A DNA stretch of 24,679 bases from JADHUC01 sp964617665 (lineage in GTDB: Bacteria; Planctomycetota; Planctomycetia; Pirellulales; Pirellulaceae): NCBI GenBank assembly GCA_964617665.1, contig CAZUAH010000177.1, positions 1-24,679 of the forward strand. The letters run 5' to 3'. Numbering within the stretch: the first letter of the stretch is position 1; every line of letters starts with the position of its first letter. A model generated the notes under the pieces. That model saw only the letters and a program-made list of their open reading frames with translations. It did no database searches and was not told the origin of the DNA. The translations under genes and the position numbers were made by a program. Positions 14,914 through 23,100 of this stretch are shown here, in pieces.

Positions 14914-15912
14914 ATGAGCAATGAGTTGAATGACTTGGCTCAAGATGGCGAGCAGCATCTATCAGAATCGGAAACCTCGATCGGGGCTACCCGATGTTCG
15001 CATCCGCTGCTTGGGAACCGCACCGAAGTTGCCGACAGGGAAATCGTCTACGAAACGGCCTTGCATTCCGGCTATCCATCGTATCTTGAGGACCACTGCA
15101 TTTATGGTTCCGCTGTGGTTCCGGCTGCGGCCTATGCGGAAATGGCCGTGGCCGCAGGGATGGACGCTTGCCCGAGCCAGGACGTGATACTGCAAGGCAT
15201 GGCGATCCAGCAAGCGATGTTTCTTGAGCCAGGAGTAACGCGAGTTGTCAGGAGCATCCTGACTCGCGAAGAGGAGGATTTGTTCAGTATTCGAATCTGC
15301 AGTAGGGCGGATAGCGACGAGAACGACGAGCGCACGTGGTCGGACCACGCATCCGGAAAACTGTTAGCCCAAGAAAAAATCGCGGTGCCGGACCGAGTCG
15401 CTCTTCACACGCTCCGAGAAATGCTAACAGAGAGTTTCGAACCAGCTCAGTTGTACGAAGCCTGCCGCCAGCGTGGTTTGGAGTATGGTCCGCAGTTCCA
15501 GGCAGTTCGCAGCCTTCAAACGGGAGACGGCCAATCGCTGGGCGAAGTGCGTATCGCAGACGATCTATCGGAACAGGCGGCGGACTATCTATTGCATCCC
15601 AGCCTCCTGGACGCCTGCCTGCAGACACTGGCGGCTGCACTAGACTTGGACGACATCAGTTCGGCGCTGTTGCCGGTCGGCATCGATCAAATGCAAGTCT
15701 ACATTGCAGGCGAGAGCAGCGTCTGGAGCCGTGCGCAGATCACATCCAACACGAAATCCGGAAAATCCATCACGGCGGACATTGATGTTCTGACCGGCGA
15801 AGGTCAGTGTGTCGCATCCGTTGAAGGCCTGCGTATCCGCCGTGTGAAAAAAGGGATATTCACGCGCAGCCGGAGACGCCACGCGGACCAATCCTTGTCC
15901 CGAACGGTTTAG
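14914..15912 (+). CDS. Free-standing polyketide-synthase-type dehydratase (PS-DH, double hotdog)
   Basis: The product has 332 residues. HPLLG (30-34) opens a typical PKS dehydratase domain. The catalytic motif HxxxGxxxxP is intact as HCIYGSAVVP (61-70, catalytic His61). YGPQFQ (191-196) and HPSLLDACLQ with DxxxQ (Asp233, Gln237) supply the second half, so both catalytic residues are present. In a PKS the domain would dehydrate a beta-hydroxyacyl chain carried on an acyl carrier protein. Here it is a separate protein: there is no ketosynthase, acyltransferase or carrier domain in the window, and the C-terminus ends in a basic tail (FTRSRRRHADQSLSRTV). ATG 14914 follows a GAGG (14904-14907) by 6 bases; a GTG at 14884 is possible. 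It could be a remnant of a larger synthase or a genuine trans-acting dehydratase. It lies just downstream of a MITE-like element. Confidence 0.8.
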   Translation: MSNELNDLAQDGEQHLSESETSIGATRCSHPLLGNRTEVADREIVYETALHSGYPSYLEDHCIYGSAVVPAAAYAEMAVAAGMDACPSQDVILQGMAIQQAMFLEPGVTRVVRSILTREEEDLFSIRICSRADSDENDERTWSDHASGKLLAQEKIAVPDRVALHTLREMLTESFEPAQLYEACRQRGLEYGPQFQAVRSLQTGDGQSLGEVRIADDLSEQAADYLLHPSLLDACLQTLAAALDLDDISSALLPVGIDQMQVYIAGESSVWSRAQITSNTKSGKSITADIDVLTGEGQCVASVEGLRIRRVKKGIFTRSRRRHADQSLSRTV

Positions 15913-15960
15913 CCCCCACACGTCAACAGGCCGACGCAGGCTAGCGAGAGTTCTACGGAG

Positions 15961-16257
15961 CTACCTGACCGACGCTGGAGCGATGGACAGGCCCAACAAA
16001 CGGTCGAAAGCGCGATCGACGCCAAACTGCGTCGGTCCGAGACACATCTGAGGTAATTCTGACTGCTCGAAGAGCACCGAGGTGCCGGCCCTCTGCACTT
16101 TTTGGGCGATCCAGAAGTACCAGAGGAACCCACGATTAGTAGCATTTCGGAACTCAATAGCAGGGTTTTTGGACTCACTGTCATCGCTGCTTCGCTCCGA
16201 TTCTAGAACCGCCGTTTCACGGGTTTGCCGTCGACATACGGAATCGTTTGGCCGGTT
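15961..16257 (-). other. Unrecognised open frame without start codon, possible gene remnant
   Basis: On the minus strand a frame open from about 16257 to a TAG at 15961-15963 reads in protein-like fashion: SKNPAIEFRNATNRGFLWYF, then WIAQKVQRAGTSVLFEQSEL and a C-terminus FGVDRAFDRLLGLSIAPASV. There is no usable start codon. It overlaps the end of the GH95/LamG chimera in another frame. I do not recognise the family; it may be the 3' end of a deleted gene. Confidence 0.25.
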
Positions 16258-16529
16258 TCACCGTTTACGGTTGCCGCTACGTGAACCCACCGATCCGGGA
16301 CAAGGCCGGCCTGGTGAGTGAGGGTGTCATAGTGGAAATTCAGTACAATGGTCTCCCGGGTCGGATTCCCGTACACGATGGCTCCGATGCGCCCATTGCC
16401 CGTCAGAAAACCATAGACCCACCGGCTCGCCGGCACGGAACTGGCCACGCCCCTTTCGGAAGAACATTCCCCGGCGCCCGAGACGGTTCCGCAAGCCAAA
16501 ATCAACATAGTTGTTAGTAGTCGACTCAC
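16203..16529 (-). pseudogene. Chimeric gene remnant: GH95-like N-terminus joined to a LamG fragment
   Basis: A 108-residue frame starts at GTG 16529 behind a strong AGGAGGGAG site. It has a signal peptide (MSRLLTTMLILACGTVSGAG). Residues about 35-65 contain WVYGFLTGNGRIGAIVYGNP followed by TRETIVLN. This corresponds to the PLGNGRLGAMVFG...E-x-I-x-LN start of GH95 alpha-L-fucosidase-type enzymes, which are normally about 750 residues or more. After LN the sequence changes to RWVHVAATVNGETGQ and YVDGKPV, the hallmark of a LamG domain, and then stops at TAG. The product is far too short for either family. It is best read as a deletion fusion between two genes, leaving the promoter-proximal end of a fucosidase-like gene. 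Confidence 0.65.
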
Positions 16530-16537
16530 TTCGAACG

Positions 16538-16546
16538 CTCCCTCCT
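16538..16546 (-). promoter_or_regulatory. Strong ribosome binding site of the GH95-like remnant
   Basis: On the minus strand AGGAGGGAG (complement of 16538-16546) ends 8 bases before the GTG at 16529-16527. This shows the 5' end of the remnant is authentic although the gene behind it is destroyed. Confidence 0.55.
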
Positions 16547-16789
16547 GCTATGTCTCCATTCGGGATACCGTCATCGCCAGAGCTTCGCAATGAGACAAAC
16601 GAGCATGCGCCGTAGAACGACTGCGTGCGCTTCCGTGATTGCTTTTCCAACGTGTCACTTGGTCGCTTCAGTCTATTCTGACGATGTCTTCGCCCTCCCT
16701 GGCGGCGCGTACGTTCGTCCTGCCGATCCGACCGTGAAAGTCACGAAATAGGCTCGGCCCCTGAGGTTGACGCTGATACGCGATCGCAA
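16547..16789. other. Non-coding or decayed stretch
   Basis: No supported gene. A plus-strand frame starting at 16590 (MRQTSMRRRTTACASVIAFP and on) looks vaguely like a signal peptide but ends after 53 codons. A minus-strand frame has a FHGRIGR segment that weakly resembles the end of a LamG domain. Both are probably debris. Confidence 0.35.
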
Positions 16790-16927
16790 CTAGCCCGCAT
16801 TTCTCACAAGTCCACAGTAGCCCGACGCGCAAGCGAGGGACGGACAACAGTTTCCCTCGCTTGCGCGTCGGACTATTGTCGGACACGTTGTCCGCGTCGT
16901 CCCCGGCCTGTGAGAAATGCAGGCTAG
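16790..16927. mobile_element. 138-bp nested palindromic element (outer 19-bp arms around a REP-like hairpin)
   Basis: The outer arms CTAGCCCGCATTTCTCACA (16790-16808) and TGTGAGAAATGCAGGCTAG (16909-16927) differ at one position. Inside them lies a second inverted repeat, 16819-16840 with 16853-16874 (22 bases, 21 complementary, core GACGCGCAAGCGAGGGA). A third small hairpin CGGACA-CGT-TGTCCG follows near 16879-16893. The inner repeat translates as SPTRKRG, a peptide I recognise as a common product of a dispersed planctomycete repeat. CTAG at both tips may be a 4-base target duplication, but being palindromic it could also be part of the arms. It separates the chimeric remnant from the PQQ gene's 3' end and could act as a terminator. 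Confidence 0.75.
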
Positions 16928-16958
16928 AACAGTATACGGTTCATTGCTTTTCCGAGAT

Positions 16959-19900
16959 CTAGTCAAGGCAGGTGAGCATTCCGCTGTCGTCAGACACAAA
17001 TAGCTTTCCGTATGCTGCCGACATGCCGTCAAAGACGGGGAACGCATCCAAAGGAGTCTCTCCCACAGCCTTGCCGTCACTGGCGGAAAGCGCCAGCAGC
17101 GTTACCCCCTTGCGGCCCTCAAAGACATCGTCCAAGTGTGACCAGTCGCCTTTCGCGCCGGCAACGAAAAGGGTTTCGTCCGCCAGCACCATCGCTCTCA
17201 CGTACATGGGCAGAGGATGACTCCAGACTTCGTTTGCGACGGTGGCTCTTGCCTTTCTGCCTTTCCGTGTGTTCGCAGGCCTTGCGGGGGCGGACTTCGC
17301 CGCGGCGCGTGAAGTGCAGGAAAGAAAACACCCCTCGCCATCCTTCAAGGCCGCGTTGACGGCCTTGGCTCGGCCATAATGGTAGAGGCGATCTTTTCCC
17401 ATGGCGATCAGCTTGCTGCCGCGTCCTGTACCGGTCGGGGCACCGCTTCTGGCTGCGATCGAGCCTTTGCCCACTTTCCAAAAAGTGCGATGAAACTCGG
17501 ACCGGTCCAGAAACCCGTTGGCTGAGTACAGATGGTCGTTGCCGGGATGATCCAGACGCTGCCCGTCCAGATCAAAGGCAATGTGCCGCATGTAGATACA
17601 GTCTCCATCGGACGATAGGACATCCGGCAATGCTCCGGGCATGGAAAGCCAATCGACCTTCGTCTGCCGGCCATCCGGGTCGAGCAGATCGAGGCACGCT
17701 TTGGAAAGCTGCTTCCCCGTTGCCGGATCCAGGCGGTACAGCGTGATTCCTCCCGTCAGGAATCCAGATCTGCCGGCAGCGAAATAGAGTGCATCGTCCG
17801 CAATCAGCACGCTTCCCGAGACCGGCCAGAGTGATTCCAACTGACCGCAAGATACCAGTTGCCGACCATTCACGGCGGCGAAGAACTTCCACACCAGTTC
17901 GCCCGTATTGGCATCGAGACAATACAGGGAGCCGTCCCGCGAACCGAAGATCGTCAGGCCGCGATAGAATGTGGGCGACGAATCGACACGAGCCCCGGCA
18001 GTGAACGTCCAGAGGACGCGTCCGTTTTCGGCATCCAGTGCGCTCACCACGTGCGTATCAACCGAAGCAACAAATACCTTCCCATCCGCCACGACCGGTT
18101 GGGTCAGCATGCCGCCAAGCTGCCTGCCCCAGAGCTTCGTCGGAGATGACGAAACCGCCGCAGGCGATGCTCCGGACCGCTGGTTGTCGCCGCGCAGAGT
18201 TGGCCATGAACCGGGATCGTCCTTCACCGCGGCCAGCTCACTCGCGCCAAAGGCGGGGCCCTTCTCCAGACGATCCTCGTCGACCGCCTCTAATTCGCCG
18301 TCCCCTTCAGTTTCTGGAGCGAGCGCGAGGAAACCGTTCAGCTTTGCCTCCGGATAGCAGGCACATGGGTTCGGCGGAGCGTAGATCAGTCCGTTGGCGG
18401 GCATCGAGCCAAACAGGCACGCGCCGCGGATCCAGTGGGTGGCACGCATCTTCCCGGTCGTGGTATCGATGAACTCCACGCCAGGCCACGACGTAACCAG
18501 GAAACGATCCACGGCCTTCGGCATGGAGCAGCGATGGTGACAAACGCCGACGCCTTGCTCCATATCAATCGGTAATTCACGAATCCGCTTTCCGGTCTTC
18601 AGATCGTAACCAACCAGCAAGCCGATTGGCCCCCTGTTTTTCGCCCAGGCACCGCTTTCCGGTATCCATATTGTGCCGTCGATGACGCACGCGCCGATGG
18701 GTGACCTGTAAACGCTGGCGTCGCAATCAACGCTCCAGAGTCTCTGCCCGTCTCCGGCCGAAAGACCGGTCAGGCTCTTGGCCTCGGCAAAGCAGAGCAC
18801 TCCATCCTGCACAAAGAAGCCGGGACTGGAATTCGTGGCCAGTTTCTGCTTCATCGGCATCGGTTGCTGCCACAACTTGTCCCCGCTCTTCACGTCGAGG
18901 CAGTGGATCGCATCATCGCTGTGAAAGAACACATGCGTTCCATCCGAAATCAGCGTCAACGGAGTGACTCCGCCGCACCCTTTGCTCCACTGGGGCTTGC
19001 CCGACTCGGTGTCAATCGCCATGACTGAACGCGATTCCGCTTCGACAGCGACAGTGAAACCACGTCTTGCCTGATTCCTGTAAAGGAACGGAACGGGCTC
19101 CTTCCTATCGTTGGACACCAAGAGCAGCGTTCCATTGCTGTGGATCATCTCCTCCGTATACTCCGTGCCCTCAAATGTTCGCACGATTTCGCCCGTCGCG
19201 GCGTCCAGCTCGGAAACGGGAGCGTGTAGCCCCACCGTCACATAGACTCGATCGCCGACCGCAATCAGCCGGCGTGGTAACTGGAACGGGCCGCTTTTGA
19301 GTTGGAACAGTTGCGTATGCCAAAGGGGGATCGGCTTTCTCCAAAGCACAATCCCATTGAACGCATCCCGTGCCGTCAGCGACCACTTCGACGGCAGGTA
19401 GACCGATGCCAACGGTCCCTCGTCCATGATCGAAAAAACGCGTCCTCCGGAAGTGACTGCCACACTCACACTCGACATCTTCTCGTGGCTTCTGGTGCCG
19501 CGTGGCCCATCCTCCCACTGCAGTTGCCGGGGCGGCCCCGTTCGCTTGTCGTTGCCGACAGGATTGCCAGAGGCATTGTGTAGAAAGTGGCTCCAGTCAT
19601 CGATTTCCACGGGGATCGGTTTTGTGTAAGGCTGAAGGTTGGAAGCTGACGGCTGGAGGGAGATCAGGACGCCATTGGGGGCAAGCACTCGCAGCATCTC
19701 GGCTCTGGGCACTTCGTTCCGACCCAATGTGACCAGCACGTTCACGAGGTTGTCAACGTACGGCAACTGCTTTCCGTCAAAGGTGATGGCTGAGACCTTT
19801 CCATAGGCACGCCGTGCGTCGATCACCTCCCTTACTTCACTGATTCTCTCAGCTGCAACGTCAACGATCTGGACTACGTAAGGACCTTCGATGGCTCTCA

Positions 19901-20087
19901 GCAAACGCTCGAAGCTCTCCTGCTCGGAACTCGACGAAGGGCAACCAACAACAACGACAAGCCCGCCCTTGACGCCTGACAGAGCGATGATGTCTTCACC
20001 GTTTGGTGAGGCGTCGGCAGCGGCGCTAACGGTCATGTTTCCGGCAATCAGCGCGAATGATAGCAACAGTGCGACGTAGTGTTTCAT
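16959..20087 (-). CDS. Exported PQQ-type beta-propeller protein with degenerate methyltransferase-like domain
   Basis: The product has 1042 residues with the signal peptide MKHYVALLLSFALIAGNMTV, cleavage near SAAA. It shares its whole layout with the plus-strand gene at 10034. An N-terminal Rossmann-like domain (about 35-145) keeps LPYVDNLVN (108-116) and LRVLAPNGV (132-140), but motif I has become VVVVGCPSSSS (45-54 region), without the GxGxG pattern. Propeller blades follow (VMAIDTESGKPQWS, IHCLDVKSGDKLWQQ, VSALDAENGRVLWTF, LYCLDANTGELVWKF). The PCACY motif is conserved with the paralogue. A short repeat-derived insert QPSASNLQP sits at the domain junction. The start ATG at 20087 has no strong ribosome binding site. 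It lies 90 bases downstream of the HzsA-like gene on the same strand, so the two are probably an operon. The protein is presumably periplasmic; the ligand is unknown. Confidence 0.85.
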   Translation of the reverse strand: MKHYVALLLSFALIAGNMTVSAAADASPNGEDIIALSGVKGGLVVVVGCPSSSSEQESFERLLRAIEGPYVVQIVDVAAERISEVREVIDARRAYGKVSAITFDGKQLPYVDNLVNVLVTLGRNEVPRAEMLRVLAPNGVLISLQPSASNLQPYTKPIPVEIDDWSHFLHNASGNPVGNDKRTGPPRQLQWEDGPRGTRSHEKMSSVSVAVTSGGRVFSIMDEGPLASVYLPSKWSLTARDAFNGIVLWRKPIPLWHTQLFQLKSGPFQLPRRLIAVGDRVYVTVGLHAPVSELDAATGEIVRTFEGTEYTEEMIHSNGTLLLVSNDRKEPVPFLYRNQARRGFTVAVEAESRSVMAIDTESGKPQWSKGCGGVTPLTLISDGTHVFFHSDDAIHCLDVKSGDKLWQQPMPMKQKLATNSSPGFFVQDGVLCFAEAKSLTGLSAGDGQRLWSVDCDASVYRSPIGACVIDGTIWIPESGAWAKNRGPIGLLVGYDLKTGKRIRELPIDMEQGVGVCHHRCSMPKAVDRFLVTSWPGVEFIDTTTGKMRATHWIRGACLFGSMPANGLIYAPPNPCACYPEAKLNGFLALAPETEGDGELEAVDEDRLEKGPAFGASELAAVKDDPGSWPTLRGDNQRSGASPAAVSSSPTKLWGRQLGGMLTQPVVADGKVFVASVDTHVVSALDAENGRVLWTFTAGARVDSSPTFYRGLTIFGSRDGSLYCLDANTGELVWKFFAAVNGRQLVSCGQLESLWPVSGSVLIADDALYFAAGRSGFLTGGITLYRLDPATGKQLSKACLDLLDPDGRQTKVDWLSMPGALPDVLSSDGDCIYMRHIAFDLDGQRLDHPGNDHLYSANGFLDRSEFHRTFWKVGKGSIAARSGAPTGTGRGSKLIAMGKDRLYHYGRAKAVNAALKDGEGCFLSCTSRAAAKSAPARPANTRKGRKARATVANEVWSHPLPMYVRAMVLADETLFVAGAKGDWSHLDDVFEGRKGVTLLALSASDGKAVGETPLDAFPVFDGMSAAYGKLFVSDDSGMLTCLD
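19630..19660. repeat. Short GGCTG(A/G)AGG-type repeat inside the second PQQ gene
   Basis: GGCTGAAGGTTGGAAGCTGA and the following CGGCTGGAGGG contain three near-copies of GCTGxAGG. They encode QPSASNLQP at about residues 145-153 on the minus strand. This is the same domain junction that carries a different tandem repeat in the paralogue (10441-10468). Confidence 0.5.
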
Positions 20088-20177
20088 GATGTCTTGACCA
20101 TAGCATGGAATTCTCGTGCTGGGTTATGAGGTTCGGGTTTCACATTACCGGAAATCGAATCTCCCGTTCACGCAATA

Positions 20178-23100
20178 TCAGTAGCAGATTACCCGGAAGC
20201 CGACGTTGAACACTTTGTGGTAGGGAGCGTAATCCACACGGCTCCCCGCCGTGCATCGCTTGGGACGATCACAGAACGATCCGCCGCATGCAAGCTTTCG
20301 GCCCGATTCGGTTTCCGTCGTCGTCCATTCCCATACGTTGCCGTGCATGTCGTAGAGGCCCCACGCGTTCGGCCGGAATGCCGACTCCTGCGGCATGCCC
20401 TCAGCACCTTCCGGACGCTCCGCCTGATACATCGGCTCGGCCAGCATCACGCCGGCCTCGTCCCGCGGAAAACGGTTGGTCAGGAACACCCCGTCATCAA
20501 ATAGCCGGTCACGTGGAATGCGATCGTCGTACTTGCCCGGATTCTTGATCAACGAGGTCGTCGTGTAGCCACCCGTGTTCGTGTTCGAAGCGAACTCGAC
20601 TAACCGAACATCTCCCAGATTGGCATACGGCGTGAAATCGTCGCCGAGACGGCCGAACCAGAAATCGCTGTCGCTTCCGGCGCGGCAAGCCCATTCCCAT
20701 TGGGCCTCCGTCGGCAGCGTGAAAGTCTTCCCAATGCGATCCGAGAGCCATCGGCAAAACGCGACCGCCGTATTCCAGTCGAGGCGGACCGCCGCCATCT
20801 CGTCCCCGTTCATACCGTAGCAGAGCCGTCCAAACTGATAGCCATACCGGTCTTCCCTTCGAGCGTCGAAGGACGGATCGAAGCGGCGCATCTGCTCGTT
20901 GGTGATTTCAAACTTAGCCATCCAGAAAGGCCGGTCGATGGTCGTCGCCGTACCGTCCGCATCAACGTACCGCCCGGCCGGAACGGGAACCAGTTCGACA
21001 TGCACACTCCCGCCAAGGTCAACCAATTGTGGCGAGGCATCCTTCACCCGCGCAGCCGCCTGCTCGGACGAAAAGGGCCAATCGGCGATGCCTTCGGACG
21101 CCACACTCGAATTGGCAGTTGTATTTCGCGGCGCAGGCGGCTGAAAGGGCGCTGGCTCCGGCAGCGGCTCCTGCTGCTCGTAGTCGGTGACGATGTTCGC
21201 GTAGAGTGAGGCCAATTCAATCCGCCGCTGGTTGACCTGAGCCACTCGCTGTGCCGGCTGCTCGCCCACCGCTGCCCACGTGCCATGGCAAGGCGCGTTA
21301 AGATCAATCCAGGTGGTCAGCCGCTTCCATGATTCCGCATCCAGCCGCACGTTGTAATGCCGGCCATCGCGAAGCATCTGAACCAGCTCGGTCGTGTCGG
21401 CGTGGAACTCGCCGGGCGAGAGCATCCGCAAAGGCCCCTCGATACCGTTGCGACGCACATACCGTTCAAGAGCAACATACGAAATCGGGAAATTGCCACC
21501 CTTGGCACCACCGCCGCAATTGCCGCCGTGTCCGCTCTTCCAGTCGGTGATGTACTCCGTGCCACGAAGATCAACGAGGCCTTCCCCATTGTCCTGGTCG
21601 CAGTGCAAATCGGTCGGGTAGACGATGCCCGGTATCTCCGGCAACTTCGGTGGAGACGAACCGTTGTGGCACCCCACACAGTATCGATCGAGCACGGGCT
21701 GGATTTCGTGAGGGAACGAGAAACCTCGGATCACCTCGCGGTCGGGCTCGATCGGCGTGGGCCGGCGCAGCGAGGCCTTCGTCGCCTTGCTCATCACCAC
21801 CGAGTTCTGCGATTCGTGGCAGCCGACGCACGAGATCGTTTCACCAGGCATACCCACCATCCAACTCCGCATCAGTTGCAGGGCCTTCCCTTCCGAGTCC
21901 AGCGGCTGCAAGAATATCGGTGTGTTGGCCGGAATCGTAAACGACGCCGAGCCGTCGTCTTCAACGGGAACTGACCCGAGCACGCGCTTGATGTCCCACG
22001 GCCCGTCAGCACCGATCGAACCGAGTAGCCCGCCCGTACCGTGGCTACTAAAGTAGTAGGTACCGACACGGAGCTTCTTCACCGTGCCGCGGAAAATGTC
22101 CTTCAAGCCTTCGCCCGCGTAGATGTCTGCCAAGAAGACGGTTGCGTTCTTCTGGCCCGGCACGGTCTCGTCGGCGATGACTGGCGGTCTGCGCCGCGGC
22201 GTTACCGGAATCGGATCAAGAATCGCGCTGCCTTCTTCCTGGTAGAGCAACGTGAGATTGTCATAAATGTCGACCAGGTACACGCCCCACAGTGCATCCC
22301 GGTCGGGCTTCATCGCCGCGATGAAGTACTTTTGGCTCAGAGGATAGGGATGCAAGAAATGAGGCCAGTAGAAATCAGCCAATCGGTCCCGCACCTCCGG
22401 CTCCACCTTCTTGCCCCAACCAGGGATCTCTTGCACAACACCTTGGGCTTCACGGCGACCGAGCTGCGGATCGACGATGATCAACCGGCCGCTCCGCGGC
22501 GTGCCGTGATGCCCCGTGGCTACGCCCACTACCTGGGTATCATGGTTGGGAATCGGCCGGGCGTAGAAGTAGGAAGGCATGAAGTAAGACCCAGAGCCGT
22601 AGTACTCGCGTTGAACTCGGCCGTCTGGATTCATCTGAAAAAGGATGCGGCTGTTGCTGTGCGGCAGGTCGGTGTATTCCCAGCGAAGATACATCACCCG
22701 CCCGTCGTGCAGTGCCGTCGGCGACCAGTCCGAGTCCTGCTCGAATGTAAGTTGGCGGATGGCGCCGGTCCGCCGGTTGAGTTTGAACAAGCATGTCATC
22801 CGCTTCGAGCCGTACTCGCACGGCAGGCCCTGATAAGGGGCCGTACTGGTGAAGATGATCTCCTCGCGATCGCCGACGTAACACGAATCGAAATGCCCCA
22901 CATCCTCGCCGTCGTCCGGTGTGATCTGCTGGACGGTCGAATCCAAATCGTCGCCCTCCAACTCCATCTCGAAAATCCGCCAGTTGCCTTGCTCCAGCCC
23001 AATCGACGAAAACATCATCCGCGAGGATTCGAAATCAACCTCCAGATCCGTGATGATCCGACCCTCAGTGTCATGTAGATCCTTCGCGATTGGCTCGGTG

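Noticed and set aside
16668..16886. 72-codon frame translating as SPTRKRGKLLSVPRLRVGL and on
   Set aside because: Most of it is the translation of the nested palindromic repeat, a known source of spurious planctomycete ORFs.
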